In this document: positions 37,031 through 46,950 of the stretch, piece by piece | Layout of the letters: the number at the start of each line of letters is the position of its first letter | Numbering within the stretch: the stretch's first letter is position 1 | Assembly: GCF_006546775.1 (NCBI RefSeq) | Contig: NZ_VICE01000148.1 | Span: forward strand, 1-64,000 | From: Marilutibacter aestuarii | Lineage (GTDB): Bacteria; Pseudomonadota; Gammaproteobacteria; Xanthomonadales; Xanthomonadaceae | Reading direction: 5' to 3' | Length of the DNA stretch: 64,000 nt | Translations under genes and position numbers: made by a program | The notes under the pieces: model-generated | What the model saw: the letters and a program-made list of their open reading frames with translations, nothing else | The model's database searches: none | What the model was told of the DNA's origin: nothing

Positions 37031-37372
37031 TCAGTCGTCCTCGCCGTCCGCCGTGGGCGCCGGCGCCCGCGGCCGCTGGCCGGGCTCGAGCTTGAGCGCG
37101 GCCAGGGACATCAGGTGTGCGCTGATCGGCGCGGTGATGAACAGGAACAGGGTGATCAGGACCTCGCGCAGGCCCAGGCCGTCCCCGGCCCAGGCGTGGT
37201 AGCCGATGGACCCCAGCAGGATGCAGCCCACCCCCAGGGTGGTCGCCTTGGTCGGGCCGTGCAGGCGCTTGAAGAAGTCCGAAAGCTTGACCAGGCCGAA
37301 GGAGCCGACGAGCACGAAGCCGCTGCCGACCAGCAGCAGGACCGACAGCAGGATTTCCAGTGCCATGCTCAT
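37031..37372 (-). CDS. mrpG: Na+/H+ antiporter subunit G
   Basis: A 113-residue protein with three membrane helices, containing LVLVGSGFVLVGSFGLVKLS, FFKRLHGPTKATTLGVGCIL and LITLFLFITAPISAHLM, all typical of MnhG/PhaG. It is the last gene of the mrp operon and overlaps the end of mrpF by 4 bases. The hydrophilic tail after residue 95 is Pro/Ala-rich. Confidence 0.93.
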   Translation of the reverse strand: MSMALEILLSVLLLVGSGFVLVGSFGLVKLSDFFKRLHGPTKATTLGVGCILLGSIGYHAWAGDGLGLREVLITLFLFITAPISAHLMSLAALKLEPGQRPRAPAPTADGEDD

Positions 37373-37716
37373 TCGACGATGTCCCGGCGCAACACGTACT
37401 TGCTGAGCATCACCGTGCCGACGAAGCCGAGCATGGCAATGACCAGGGCGGCCTCGAAGTAGACCGCGCTGTGCAACTGCATGCCGAACAGGATCAGCGC
37501 GGCGATGGTGTTCACGTAGAGCGTGTCGAGCGCGAGGATGCGGTCGGGCACGCTGGGCCCGCGCAGCAGGCGGTAGAGGCTCAGCAGCAGCGCGATGCCG
37601 ACCATGTACAGCGACACCGTGACCGCCTTGTCCACGAGGGTGTCGCCGGGCAGCAGCGTGGAGGCCAGCGCCATCGGCGGCGGGCTTGCGAGCGACGTGG
37701 CCGCTTCGAGGATCAT
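37369..37716 (-). CDS. mrpF: Na+/H+ antiporter subunit F
   Basis: A 115-residue protein with three membrane helices and the family core LLRGPSVPDRILALDTLYVN. Chosen start ATG 37716 has AGGAGAT upstream. It overlaps mrpE and mrpG by 4 bases each. The N-terminus (about 25 residues) is longer than in Bacillus MrpF. Confidence 0.92.
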   Translation of the reverse strand: MILEAATSLASPPPMALASTLLPGDTLVDKAVTVSLYMVGIALLLSLYRLLRGPSVPDRILALDTLYVNTIAALILFGMQLHSAVYFEAALVIAMLGFVGTVMLSKYVLRRDIVE

Positions 37717-38198
37717 GGGAAGATCTCCTTGAGCAGGGTCTCGTAACGCGCCTTGATCTCGGCGACCTGCGCCTCGGGGTCCTTGAGGTTGAAGCAATGC
37801 ACCAGCAGGTGGCGGCGATCCGCGGCCAGCTCAGCCGACACCGTGCCCGGGGTCAGGGTGATGATGCTGGCCAGCGCGGTGATGCCGTGGATGTTGGTCA
37901 GCTCCAGCGGGACCCAGACGAAGCCCGGGGTCAGGGCGCGTTCGGGGCCGAGGATGCGGCGCGCGACCTCGATGTTGGACAGCAGCATGTCCCACAGCAC
38001 CCGGCGGGTGAGCTGCAGGATCGCGATGGTGCGGCCGAAGTTCGCGCGCTCGGGCTCCAGCATGCCCGCCAGCCAGGGCAGCAGCAGGCCGAGGATGGCG
38101 CCGATCGCGACCTGGCCGGGGGAGAAGTCCGCCACCAGCAGGAGCCACAGCACCAGCACCGCCAGGCTCAGCGGGATCGAAGGCATCAGCCGCTTCAT
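37713..38198 (-). CDS. mrpE: Na+/H+ antiporter subunit E
   Basis: A 161-residue protein: two N-terminal membrane helices followed by a cytoplasmic domain containing VPLELTNIHGITALASIITL, TPGTVSAELAADRRHLLVH and HCFNLKDPEAQ, the MrpE/PhaE signature. It overlaps mrpD and mrpF by 4 bases. Confidence 0.93.
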   Translation of the reverse strand: MKRLMPSIPLSLAVLVLWLLLVADFSPGQVAIGAILGLLLPWLAGMLEPERANFGRTIAILQLTRRVLWDMLLSNIEVARRILGPERALTPGFVWVPLELTNIHGITALASIITLTPGTVSAELAADRRHLLVHCFNLKDPEAQVAEIKARYETLLKEIFP

Positions 38199-39754
38199 GG
38201 CGAGGGCTCCCGCAGCTGCGGGCGTGTCGAGCGTGCCGCTTCGACGTAGTCCGCCGGCGACTGCAACTGGCGCGCGGCCGCCTCGGCGTAGTCCAGTACC
38301 GGGGCGGCCCACACCGTCATCGCGAGGCCGTAGCCCAGCAGCACCACGGCGGCGGCGACGTGCGCGCGCCCCGGGGGCGCGGGCACCGGTGTGGTGTCCG
38401 GCCAGGGCTCGGCGCGCCAGAACACCTGGCTGGCGGTCCGCGCAAGCGCGACCACGGTCAAGAGGCCGGTCAGCAGGATCACCGACCAGACCCAGGCCAT
38501 CGACGCGGCGGGCACGGCATCGAGCAGCAACGTCTTGCCGATGAAACCCGACAGCGGCGGCATGCCGGAGACCGACACCGCCCCGATGGCGAAGAGCAGG
38601 CCGAGCAGGGCGTTGTGACGCAGCGGGCCATTGCGGTCCAGGTTGTCGCCGGCGGCACCCCGCTGGCGCCGGATCAGGTCCGCGACCAGGAACAGGGCCG
38701 CGGCGACGAAGGTGCTGTGCACCAGGTAGTAGAGCCCGGCGGCGAGGGTGGCGGTGGTCCCCAGCGAGAAGGCGATGAACAGCGTCGCCGCCGATGCGAT
38801 CACCAGGAAGGCGACCAGCATCCGCAGCGAGGAACTGGCCAGCACGCCGAGGGTCGCGAGCACCAGGGTGACCGCGCCGGCCGGCAGCAGCCAGGCCCAG
38901 GCCCAGTCGGCCAGCATCGCCGCGGGCGTATCCCCGGCCAGGCCACCGAATACCAGGGTGTAGACGCGCAGCACCGCGTAGATGCCGACCTTGGTCATCA
39001 CCGCGAACAGCGCGGCCACCGCGGCCGGCGCGCGGGCGTAGGCGTTGGGCAGCCACAGGTAGAGCGGTGCCAGCGCGGCCTTGGCGCAGAACACCACCAA
39101 CAGGATCCCGGACGCCGCACGGATGAGCGCGAGGTTGGCCGGATCGGCCTGGGCCACGCGCTGGCCCATTTCGGCCATGTTGAGCGTGCCCAGCAGGCCG
39201 TAGAGCAGGCCCAGGGCGATCAGGAACAGCGTCGAGGCGGTGATGTTGAACACCACGTAGTGCAGGCCGGCCCGCATCCGCGGCCCGCGGCCGCCGCTGA
39301 GCAGCAGGCCGTAGGAGGCGATCAGCATCACCTCGAAGAACACGAAGAGGTTGAACAGGTCGCCGGTCAGGAAAGCGCCGTTGAGGCCGGCCAGCTGCAA
39401 CTGGAACAGTGCGTGGAAGTGGATCGCGCGCCGATCCCAGCCGCCGCAGGCGTGGAGCAGGCAGGCCGCGCCCAGCAGCGTGGTCGTCAGCACCATCAGG
39501 GCGTTGAGGCGGTCGACCACCAGCGCGATGCCCAGGCGCGCCGGCCAGTCGCCGAGCAGGTAGGCGGTGATGCGGCCCTCGTCGGCCACCGCGACCAGTG
39601 CGACCGAGATCGCCAGCAGGCAGGCCAGGCCAGCCGCCGACAGCGCGCGCTGCACGAGGATGCCGCGGCGCTCGGACAGCAGCATGGCCGCGGCGAACAG
39701 CAGCGGCACCAGGATGGGCAGGACGGGCAGGTGGACGTGCAGGGCGTCGATCAC
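38195..39754 (-). CDS. mrpD: Na+/H+ antiporter subunit D
   Basis: A 519-residue proton-pumping-type subunit homologous to complex I ND2/ND4/ND5 (NuoL/M/N). About 14 helices include the antiporter core GLNGAFLTGDLFNLFVFFEV, VFCAKAALAPLYLWLPNAYA (TM7-type lysine and proline) and LSGMPPLSGFIGKT-like VSGMPPLSGFIGKTLLL. It overlaps mrpE and mrpC by 4 bases. Confidence 0.95.
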   Translation of the reverse strand: MIDALHVHLPVLPILVPLLFAAAMLLSERRGILVQRALSAAGLACLLAISVALVAVADEGRITAYLLGDWPARLGIALVVDRLNALMVLTTTLLGAACLLHACGGWDRRAIHFHALFQLQLAGLNGAFLTGDLFNLFVFFEVMLIASYGLLLSGGRGPRMRAGLHYVVFNITASTLFLIALGLLYGLLGTLNMAEMGQRVAQADPANLALIRAASGILLVVFCAKAALAPLYLWLPNAYARAPAAVAALFAVMTKVGIYAVLRVYTLVFGGLAGDTPAAMLADWAWAWLLPAGAVTLVLATLGVLASSSLRMLVAFLVIASAATLFIAFSLGTTATLAAGLYYLVHSTFVAAALFLVADLIRRQRGAAGDNLDRNGPLRHNALLGLLFAIGAVSVSGMPPLSGFIGKTLLLDAVPAASMAWVWSVILLTGLLTVVALARTASQVFWRAEPWPDTTPVPAPPGRAHVAAAVVLLGYGLAMTVWAAPVLDYAEAAARQLQSPADYVEAARSTRPQLREPSP

Positions 39755-40098
39755 GGCATGCCCTCGTCGCCGGCGTCGACATGGTCGCTGCCGTTGTCGG
39801 CGCGGCTGCGCATCGCGATCACGATGGTCACCGCGGTCATCGCGAAGGCGATGACGATGGCGGTCAGCACCAGCGCCTGCGGCAAGGGGTCGGTGTAGTG
39901 CGCCAGGGTCGGCGCGACGCCTTCGCGCAGGACCGGGGGCTTGCCCACGACCAGGCGGCCGGCCGAAAAGATCAGCAGGTTGGTCGCGTACGACAGCAGG
40001 GTCAGTCCGAGGATCACGTCGAAACTGCGCGCGCGCAGCATCAGGTAGACGCCTCCGGCGGTGAGCAGGCCGATCATGCTGGCCAGGGCGAACTCCAT
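39751..40098 (-). CDS. mrpC: Na+/H+ antiporter subunit C
   Basis: A 115-residue homologue of complex I NuoK with three membrane helices. LRARSFDVILGLTLLSYATN and PLPQALVLTAIVIAFAMTAV are diagnostic. The ATG at 40098 overlaps the mrpAB stop. Confidence 0.94.
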   Translation of the reverse strand: MEFALASMIGLLTAGGVYLMLRARSFDVILGLTLLSYATNLLIFSAGRLVVGKPPVLREGVAPTLAHYTDPLPQALVLTAIVIAFAMTAVTIVIAMRSRADNGSDHVDAGDEGMP

Positions 40099-42890
40099 CA
40101 GCGGGCCTCCTGTGGGTTCCGGGGCGGGGTCGCGGGGGCCTTCGGCGGCCGGATGGTGCCCATCATCGACAGGATCAGCATCGCGCCGCCGAACACGACC
40201 AGGTAGACGCCGGTGTCGAAGGCCATCGCGCTGGCCAGCGGCATCGGGCCGAGCAGGGGCAGGTGGGGTTCGACGTGGCCACTGGTGAGGAATGGATAGC
40301 CCAGCAGCATCGAGGCCAGGCCGCTGAAGGCGGCGACCAGCAGGCCGGCGCCGATGCACGCCACGTAGTTGAAGCCCAGGCGCGACTCGACGTACTGCGA
40401 GCCCAGCAGGACGTACTGCAGCAGCAGGGGCACCGCGAGCACCAGCCCGGCGATGAAGCCGCCGCCGGGCGCGTTGTGGCCGCGCAGGAACATGTAGGCC
40501 GACACCGCCAGTGCCAGTGGGAAGAGCAGGTGGCTGAGGTTGGACGGCATCGGCAACGCACCCGGCGCCCCCGGCATGACGCGGTCGGGGGCGATGCGCG
40601 CCCGCCGCAGCAAGGCATGCACGACCAGGCCGGCGATGCCGAAGACCGTGATCTCGCCGAAGGTATCGAAGCCGCGGAAGTCCACCAGGATCACGTTGAC
40701 CACGTTGCGCCCATAGCCTTCGGGCAGCGACCGCGCGAGCAGTTCGCTGGCGATGGTGTCCAGCGGTCGCGTCATCATTGCGTAGGCGAGGCCGCCGATG
40801 CCGATGCCGACCACCAGCGCGATCGCGACGTCACGCCAGCGGCGGGCCGGATGGTTGCTGCGCTCGGACGCCTGCGGCAGGTAGTTCAGCGCCAGCAGCA
40901 TCAGCGCGATGGTCACCATTTCCACCAGCAACTGGGTCAGGGCGAGGTCGGGCGCGGAGAACAGCACGAACACCAGGCTGACGGCGAGGCCGACCGCGCC
41001 CACCACCAGCAGGGCGACCAGGCGCTGCCGGTGCAGCACGACCGTGGCAACCGTGGCCGCCATCAGGATCGCCCACAGCACCCAGCCGGTCGGCGGCATC
41101 GGCTGGCTGGGGCCGACGCCTTCGGCCAGGGCTTGCCAGGTCGCCGGCCCGGCCAGCGCCAGCACCGCCACGAGCACCCACCACAGCGAGCGCTGCAGGC
41201 TGCCCTGGGTGATGCGGAACGTCAGCCGGCGTGCGCCCAGCAGCAGCGCGCGCGTGTTGACGCGGAACAGGTGGCGGCCCATCGCGTGGCGGGCCACGGC
41301 GTGCAGGTCCATCAGGCGGCGCAGGCCCAGGTAGAGCAGGCCACCGGCGATCATGCCGCCGATGCTCAACATCAGCGGGTGGTTGAAGCCGTGCCAGATC
41401 GCCAGGCTGTACGCCGGCACCGCGTCGCCGAGCACGCCGCGCGCCGCGGTCGCCAGCACCGGCGCCACCGTCCATGCCGGCACGATGCCCACCATCAGGC
41501 ACAGGATCGCGAGGATGCCAACCGGGATGCGCATGAACCGCGGCGGCTCGTGGATCTCGCGCTCGACCGCCCGCGGGCCGTCGCCGAAGAAGGTGTCGTG
41601 CACGAAGCGCAGGCTGTAGGCCACGCCGAACGCGCCGGCGAGGAAGGCCACTATCGCCACCGCGATGCGCATCGTCGCGCCGCCGGTTTCCAGCTCCAGC
41701 GCCTGGGCGAAGAACATTTCCTTCGACAGGAACCCGTTGAGCAGGGGAATGCCGGCCATCGCCAGCGCCGCGATGACCGCCAGCGCGCTGGTGTACGGCA
41801 GGTAACGGCGCAGGTTGCCCAGGCGCCGCATGTCGCGGGTGCCGGTCTCGTGGTCGATGATGCCGGCCGCCATGAACAGCGAGGCCTTGAAGGTCGCGTG
41901 GTTGAGGATGTGGAACAGCCCGGCCACCACCGCGAACGGCGTGGAGAGGCCGAACAGCAGGGTGATCAGGCCCAGGTGCGAGATCGTCGAGTACGCGAGC
42001 AGGCCCTTGAGGTCGTGCTGGAAGATCGCGTTCCACGCGCCGATCAGCAGCGTCGCCGCGCCCACCGCGCTGACCACGTAGAAGAACAGGTCGGTGCCCG
42101 ACAGCACCGGGTACAGCCGGGCCAGCAGGAACACGCCGGCCTTCACCATCGTCGCCGAGTGCAGGTAGGCCGAGACCGGCGTCGGGGCGGCCATCGCGTG
42201 CGGCAGCCAGAAGTGGAACGGGAACTGCGCGCTCTTGGTGAAGATGCCCAGCAGCACCAGCCCGAGGATGGCCGGGTAGAGGGTGCTCGCGCGGATCGCG
42301 TCGCCGGCGGCAAGCACCGCGTCGAGCTCGAAGCTCCCCACGACCTGGCCGATCAGGATCACGCCGCCGAGCAGTGCCAGCCCGCCGGCGCCGGTGATCG
42401 TCAGCGCCATTCGCGCGCCTTCGCGGGCCTCGTTCTTGTGCGACCAGTAGCCGATCAGCAGGAAGGAGGTGATCGAGGTCAGCTCCCAGAACACCGCCAG
42501 CAGCAGCAGGTTGCCGGCCAGCACCATGCCCAGCATCGAGCCCATGAACAGCAGCAGGTAGCCGAAGAACCTGGGCGCGTCCTCGCGCCGGCCCAGGTAG
42601 TAGCGCGCGTACATCACCACCAGCGCGCCGATCGCCAGCACCATCAGGGCGAACATCCAGGCCAGGCCGTCCATCCGCAACGAGAAGGCCAACCCGATCT
42701 GCGGGATCCACGGGTGGGTCGCCTGCGGCACCTCGCCGGACAGGACCCGTGGGGTCAGCGAGGCGAGGATGCCCAGTCCCGCGAGGGGCGCGAGCCCGGC
42801 CAGCCATGCGGTGGTCCTGCGCGACGCCGAACGGTAGAGCATCACCCCGAGGGCGGCCACGAAAGGCAGGGCTAGCAGCAGTTGCAGCAT
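40098..42890 (-). CDS. mrpA: Na+/H+ antiporter fused subunits A and B
   Basis: A 930-residue membrane protein. Residues about 1-770 are MrpA, a NuoL/ND5-like antiporter module (LGRREDAPRFFGYLLLFMGS, TSITSFLLIGYWSHKNEARE, KSAQFPFHFWLPHAMAAPTP) with a C-terminal NuoJ-like part. Residues about 790-920 are an MrpB domain (FLRGHNAPGGGFIAGLVLAV, LNYVACIGAGLL-like FNYVACIGAGLLVAAF). Fused AB is the group 2 (PhaAB) form. It leads an A/B-C-D-E-F-G operon whose six genes overlap by 1 to 4 bases and form one complex exporting Na+ (or K+) for H+ under alkaline or salt stress. Confidence 0.95.
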   Translation of the reverse strand: MLQLLLALPFVAALGVMLYRSASRRTTAWLAGLAPLAGLGILASLTPRVLSGEVPQATHPWIPQIGLAFSLRMDGLAWMFALMVLAIGALVVMYARYYLGRREDAPRFFGYLLLFMGSMLGMVLAGNLLLLAVFWELTSITSFLLIGYWSHKNEAREGARMALTITGAGGLALLGGVILIGQVVGSFELDAVLAAGDAIRASTLYPAILGLVLLGIFTKSAQFPFHFWLPHAMAAPTPVSAYLHSATMVKAGVFLLARLYPVLSGTDLFFYVVSAVGAATLLIGAWNAIFQHDLKGLLAYSTISHLGLITLLFGLSTPFAVVAGLFHILNHATFKASLFMAAGIIDHETGTRDMRRLGNLRRYLPYTSALAVIAALAMAGIPLLNGFLSKEMFFAQALELETGGATMRIAVAIVAFLAGAFGVAYSLRFVHDTFFGDGPRAVEREIHEPPRFMRIPVGILAILCLMVGIVPAWTVAPVLATAARGVLGDAVPAYSLAIWHGFNHPLMLSIGGMIAGGLLYLGLRRLMDLHAVARHAMGRHLFRVNTRALLLGARRLTFRITQGSLQRSLWWVLVAVLALAGPATWQALAEGVGPSQPMPPTGWVLWAILMAATVATVVLHRQRLVALLVVGAVGLAVSLVFVLFSAPDLALTQLLVEMVTIALMLLALNYLPQASERSNHPARRWRDVAIALVVGIGIGGLAYAMMTRPLDTIASELLARSLPEGYGRNVVNVILVDFRGFDTFGEITVFGIAGLVVHALLRRARIAPDRVMPGAPGALPMPSNLSHLLFPLALAVSAYMFLRGHNAPGGGFIAGLVLAVPLLLQYVLLGSQYVESRLGFNYVACIGAGLLVAAFSGLASMLLGYPFLTSGHVEPHLPLLGPMPLASAMAFDTGVYLVVFGGAMLILSMMGTIRPPKAPATPPRNPQEAR

Positions 42891-43227
42891 CTCGCTCCAG
42901 TGTCGGTGCGGCGCGGCACCGGGCCGCGCGTGGGCAGTGGGGGAGGTGGCGGCGGGCAGGCTGGACCGGAGGCCGGCCTGCCGTGCTCGCGACTGGCCAT
43001 TCTACCCGAAGCCAATGGCGCGACCGCTGCGTCCGGGTGCCCCGGTATGCTGTCGCGATGACGTGCCCGCGCTCCTTCGCTCGCCTGCCTGCGCGCCCGC
43101 CTCGCGCGCGCGCGAACGTGCTTATATGCGCCGCTGCGATCGGGCGTCGCAGGCGGCCCCGCGTGCGGCGCGGAGACCCCGCGCCGCACGCTCGCGGTTC
43201 AGCTGCCGATCACCTTCGGAGGGCTGC
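42891..43227. other. Divergent intergenic region, mrp operon / epimerase
   Basis: No supported gene. The GC-rich stretch holds one AT-rich spot, TTATAT at 43122-43127, a possible -10 box for the plus-strand gene at 43228. GCGC runs are frequent. I see no clear terminator or repeat. Confidence 0.5.
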
Positions 43228-44115
43228 GTGCGGCGCGCGCTGATCCTCGGCGGCAGCGGCCAGGTCGGCGAGCCCTTGCTGGCCCGGTTGCGCGCGGACG
43301 GCTGGGCGCTGGTCGCGGTGTCGCGAGAGCCCCGGGCCGCTCCGGCCGGCGTGGCGTGGGTCCGGGGCGAGCTCGACGCCATGCCCGCGCTGCCGGCCGG
43401 CTTCGAACCCGAGCGCCTGGACGCGATCTTCAGTGCCGGCCCGCTGGATGCCTTCGCGCGCTGGTACGCGGGCAACGACGTCCGCATACCGCGGATCGTG
43501 GCTTTCGGTTCGACCAGCGTGGCGACCAAGCACGCCTCCACCCAGCCCGCCGAGCGCGACGTCGCCCGCCGCCTGCGCGAGGCCGAGGCCACGGTCCTGG
43601 CCCGCGCCCGCGAACGGGGTGCCGCGGCGACCCTCCTGCGGCCCACCCTGGTCTACGGCGCCGGGCGCGACGCCACCCTGAGCCGGATCGCCGCGCTGGC
43701 CCGTCCACGGGGCTGGTTCCCCTTGCCGAGCGGCGCCCGCGGCCTGCGCCAGCCGGTGCATGTCGAGGACCTGGCCGCCGCCGCGGTCGCCTGCTGCGAC
43801 GTGGCCGCGTGCGCCGGCCAGGCCTACGACCTGCCCGGCGGCGAGACCGTGACCTATCGCGAGATGGTCGCACGCGTGCTGGCCAGCCTGGCGCCGCCGG
43901 CGCGATGCATCGAGTTGCCCGGGCCCCTGTTCGGGCTCCTGCTGGGCGGCGCCCGCCTCGCCGGCATGGCGCGGGGGCTCGGCGCGGCGGTGCCGCGGAT
44001 GCGCGAGGACCTGGTGTTCGACGCGACGCCGGCGACGCGGGACTTCGGCTACGCGCCACGCCGTTTCGCGCCCACCGCCGCGATGTTCGAGCCCGTGCGT
44101 CCGCCCGCCCCCTAG
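43228..44115 (+). CDS. NAD(P)-dependent sugar-epimerase-like SDR protein
   Basis: A 295-residue extended short-chain dehydrogenase-like protein. The Rossmann motif LILGGSGQVGEPL is at the start; LRPTLVYGAGRDATLSRIAA and QPVHVEDLAAA are atypical-SDR signatures, and the Tyr of YxxxK is not obvious (STQPAERD occupies that region), so catalysis may be lost or altered. GTG 43228 is preceded by GGAGGG at 43218. The frame extends upstream but the Rossmann fold begins here. Substrate unknown. Confidence 0.75.
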   Translation: MRRALILGGSGQVGEPLLARLRADGWALVAVSREPRAAPAGVAWVRGELDAMPALPAGFEPERLDAIFSAGPLDAFARWYAGNDVRIPRIVAFGSTSVATKHASTQPAERDVARRLREAEATVLARARERGAAATLLRPTLVYGAGRDATLSRIAALARPRGWFPLPSGARGLRQPVHVEDLAAAAVACCDVAACAGQAYDLPGGETVTYREMVARVLASLAPPARCIELPGPLFGLLLGGARLAGMARGLGAAVPRMREDLVFDATPATRDFGYAPRRFAPTAAMFEPVRPPAP

Positions 44116-44119
44116 CGGC

Positions 44120-45034
44120 TCAGATCGTATCCGTCGGCGGAATCTCGTGCGGGCCGGCCGCGTCGCGCGGCGCGCGGCTCTTCTGCAGCACCCGCAGGGC
44201 GATGACCAGAACGCCGCCCAGCACCATCGCACCGCCGATCCACAGCTTGGGCCCGGGCCGGTCGCCCCAGAAGGCGATGCCCAGGCCGACCGCCAGCACC
44301 GGGACCAGCAGCAGCCACGGGGTCACCTGCGCGACCGGATAGCGCTGCACCAGCACGTAGTAAAGGCCGTGGCCAAGCAGCGAAGAGATGAAGGCGGCAT
44401 AGAACGCACCGAACCAGGCCACCGCGCCCGCGTCCGGCAATCGTGCCAGCGCGCCCGGTTCAAGCCACAGGCTGATCGCCAGCAGCGGCACCACGCTGAA
44501 CACCGCCGTCCACCCCTGCATGCTGTAGGCATTGAGCTGCTTGAGCGGCTTCATCAGCACGGTACCGGCCGCCAGGAAGAAGGCCGCGACCAGCATCAGC
44601 GCCAGGGCCATCGGCCGGTCGAGCACCAGCGGGTCGAAGCCCAGCACCAGCACGCCGCCGAAGCTGATTGCGATCGCCACGCCGGTGCGCCAGCCGAAAC
44701 GCTCGCCCAGGACCGCCCAGGCCAGCAGTGCCGTCATCGGCACGTAGCTCTGCATGACGATCGCGGTGGACGACAGGTCGCCAGCGAGCTTGAGCGCGCT
44801 GAAGCTCAGCCCGAAATGCAGCACGCCCACGCACAGGCAGGTCGCCACCAGGCGTGGCCACTGGCCGGGGGCGGGTCGCTTGAGGAAGAACACCAGCGGC
44901 AGCGCGAGCAGGGCGAAGCGCAGCGCGGTGAACAGGAAGGGCGGGATCTCGCGCATCGCCAGCGCCGAGGTCAGGAAATTGAACGCCCAGGCCAGGACGA
45001 TGAGCAGTACGAGGAACAGGTCGCGGGTCGGCAT
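44120..45034 (-). CDS. EamA/DMT-family transporter
   Basis: A 304-residue inner-membrane protein with 10 helices in two EamA repeats: LIVLAWAFNFLTSALAMREI and PPFLFTALRFALLALPLV in the first, YAAFISSLLGHGLYYVLVQR and PWLLLVPVLAVGLGIAFWGD in the second. It resembles the YdcZ/RhaT-like drug/metabolite efflux group, including amino-acid metabolite exporters. The substrate cannot be told. Convergent with the SDR gene, 4 bases apart. Confidence 0.85.
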   Translation of the reverse strand: MPTRDLFLVLLIVLAWAFNFLTSALAMREIPPFLFTALRFALLALPLVFFLKRPAPGQWPRLVATCLCVGVLHFGLSFSALKLAGDLSSTAIVMQSYVPMTALLAWAVLGERFGWRTGVAIAISFGGVLVLGFDPLVLDRPMALALMLVAAFFLAAGTVLMKPLKQLNAYSMQGWTAVFSVVPLLAISLWLEPGALARLPDAGAVAWFGAFYAAFISSLLGHGLYYVLVQRYPVAQVTPWLLLVPVLAVGLGIAFWGDRPGPKLWIGGAMVLGGVLVIALRVLQKSRAPRDAAGPHEIPPTDTI

Positions 45035-45290
45035 GGGGCGTCCGATGGCAGCGGGCGAGGCAGCCGGTCCGGTGGAGGACGGCACGGGCCGTCCCGACCG
45101 GATCCGGGATGCGGGGTGGGGCGGCCGACGTCCGGGTCCTGCCGTCGCCCGGGAGGTGGCGCGAGCGGCCAGTAGAACATGCGCGGGCGACGGTCGACAG
45201 CGCGCGGTGGCCGGGAGCCGGCCAGTGGCCATGCCCGGCAAGGTCGCGGCGCGCGATGCGTCGTCCGGCTCGCGCGCCGCGGTCAGGGCG

Positions 45291-45803
45291 TCAGTACGAC
45301 CATCCCAGCTTGCGGTACAGCTTCGACAGCACCCACACCGGCCCGATCAGGAGGTAGCGCAGGTCGGTGAGGAAGCTCGGCCGCTTGCCCTCGAACAGCT
45401 TGCTGTGGCCGATGAACTGGCCGATCCAGGCGACCACGAACACGGCGATGGCCAGGTACAGCAACTGGGTCGTGCCCAGGGCGCCGTGCAGCCAGCGCGT
45501 CAGCCAGCCCATCAGCACGAACACCGCCAGCATGCCGAAGCCGAGCGGGCGCGAGGCGCGGTAGTAGAACGCCCAGGCGGCGAACATCGCCGCGCCCGCC
45601 CAGAAGCCCGGACCGAACCAGGACCCCGGGGAGGGGATGCACCACAGCAGCGCGATCACGCTCCACAGGATCGCGGGCACGCACAGCACGTGGATCGCCT
45701 GGTTGGCGGTGTTCTGGTGGTCGCCGGAATAGTGGGCGAACCAGACGTCGATCGGTCGGCGTGGCGCGGTGGCGTCGTGCGGGGTGTCGTGGGCGGTACT
45801 CAT
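45291..45803 (-). CDS. Mpo1-like (DUF962) membrane protein
   Basis: A 170-residue protein with about four membrane helices. WFAHYSGDHQNTANQAIHVL (start) and WIGQFIGHSKLFEGKRPSFL (end) are the two conserved His/Asn-containing motifs of the DUF962 family. Yeast Mpo1 is a Fe2+-dependent dioxygenase for 2-hydroxy fatty acids, and the conserved histidines here would support such activity, but the bacterial role is unproven. ATG 45803 is chosen; the region before it lacks conservation. Confidence 0.85.
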   Translation of the reverse strand: MSTAHDTPHDATAPRRPIDVWFAHYSGDHQNTANQAIHVLCVPAILWSVIALLWCIPSPGSWFGPGFWAGAAMFAAWAFYYRASRPLGFGMLAVFVLMGWLTRWLHGALGTTQLLYLAIAVFVVAWIGQFIGHSKLFEGKRPSFLTDLRYLLIGPVWVLSKLYRKLGWSY

Positions 45804-45921
45804 GGCGACTCCGGCAGGGATGCGCTGGCGTATGGCGGGCGCGTCCGAGGATAGCGGCAATGCGCGCGGGACGCCCGCGGCAGTGCAGCGTCGCCGCCCC
45901 GACGCGGGGCGGGCAGCGGTG

Positions 45922-46863
45922 TCAGTCGACGCTGAGTCCGGCCAGGCGCTGCAGCGCCTCGGCGTAGCGGGCGCGGGTACGCTCGATCACTTCAGGCGGC
46001 AGTCGCGGGCCGGGCGCGGTCTTGTCCCAGTCCAGCGTCTCCAGGTAGTCGCGGACGATCTGTTTGTCGTAGCTGGGCGGGCTGGTGCCTACCTCGTACT
46101 CGTCGGCCGGCCAGTAGCGCGACGAGTCCGGGGTCAGCATCTCGTCCATCACGTACAGGCGACCGTCGGCGTCGGTGCCGAACTCGAACTTGGTGTCGGC
46201 CAGCAGGATGCCGCGTTCGGCCGCGTGCTCGGCGGCGAACCGGTACAGGCGCAGCGTGGCGTCGCGCACGGCTTCGGCAAGGTCGGCGCCGCACAGCTTC
46301 ACCGCCGTGTCGAAATCGATGTTCTCGTCGTGGTCGCCCACCGCGGCCTTGGTGGACGGGGTGAAGATCGGCTCGGCCAGTTTCTCGGCCTGGCGCAGGC
46401 CGTCGGGCAGCGCGATGCCGCTGATGCGGCCGGTGCGCTGGTAGTCCTTCCAGCCGCTGCCGATCACGTAGCCGCGTGCGATGCACTCGATCGGCACGGG
46501 CTTGAGCCGGCGCGCCACCACCGCGCGCTGCAAGTAGGGCGCCGGGTCGACGCCGGCCGGCAACACCGAGGCCACGTCGATGCCGGCGAGGTGGTTGCGG
46601 ACGATGTGTTCGGTCTTGCCGAACCAGAAGTTGCTGATCTGGCACAGCATCGCGCCCTTTCCGGGGATCGGGTCGGGCAGGACCACGTCAAAGGCGCTGA
46701 GCCGGTCGGTCGCGACCATCAGCAGGTAATCGCCGGCGGGCGCGTCGTCCGGGAGGGCGGCACGGGGCAGGTCGAATACGTCGCGGACCTTGCCGCGGTG
46801 GCGCAGGGGCAGCCCCGGCAGTTCGGATTCGGACAGGACGTTCTGGGTCGATATGGTGGACAA
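45922..46863 (-). CDS. purC: Phosphoribosylaminoimidazole-succinocarboxamide synthase
   Basis: A 313-residue SAICAR synthetase of purine synthesis. [51 protein letters not shown] and LADTKFEFG are ATP- and CAIR-binding signatures. The longer eukaryote-like form is usual for xanthomonads. The start is probably a TTG at 46863 (LSTISTQNV), preceded by GGGGAA; no ATG or GTG lies nearby in frame. It is divergent from the J-domain gene. Confidence 0.9.
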   Translation of the reverse strand: MSTISTQNVLSESELPGLPLRHRGKVRDVFDLPRAALPDDAPAGDYLLMVATDRLSAFDVVLPDPIPGKGAMLCQISNFWFGKTEHIVRNHLAGIDVASVLPAGVDPAPYLQRAVVARRLKPVPIECIARGYVIGSGWKDYQRTGRISGIALPDGLRQAEKLAEPIFTPSTKAAVGDHDENIDFDTAVKLCGADLAEAVRDATLRLYRFAAEHAAERGILLADTKFEFGTDADGRLYVMDEMLTPDSSRYWPADEYEVGTSPPSYDKQIVRDYLETLDWDKTAPGPRLPPEVIERTRARYAEALQRLAGLSVD

Positions 46864-46950
46864 CGTGTATTCCCCGATCGTGCGATTCTGCTGCGTGCAT
46901 CCCCTTGCGGGGCGGGGCCGGAAAGCCCGCGCCGACGCGACAGGGCCGGC

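Noticed and set aside
40263-42875. 870-residue antisense ORF over mrpAB
   Set aside because: Shadow of a hydrophobic gene; translation is almost only Arg, Gln, His, Ala and Gly.
43228-44115. Active sugar epimerase
   Set aside because: Rossmann motif is clear but the YxxxK catalytic pair is not visible, so I call only an epimerase-like protein.
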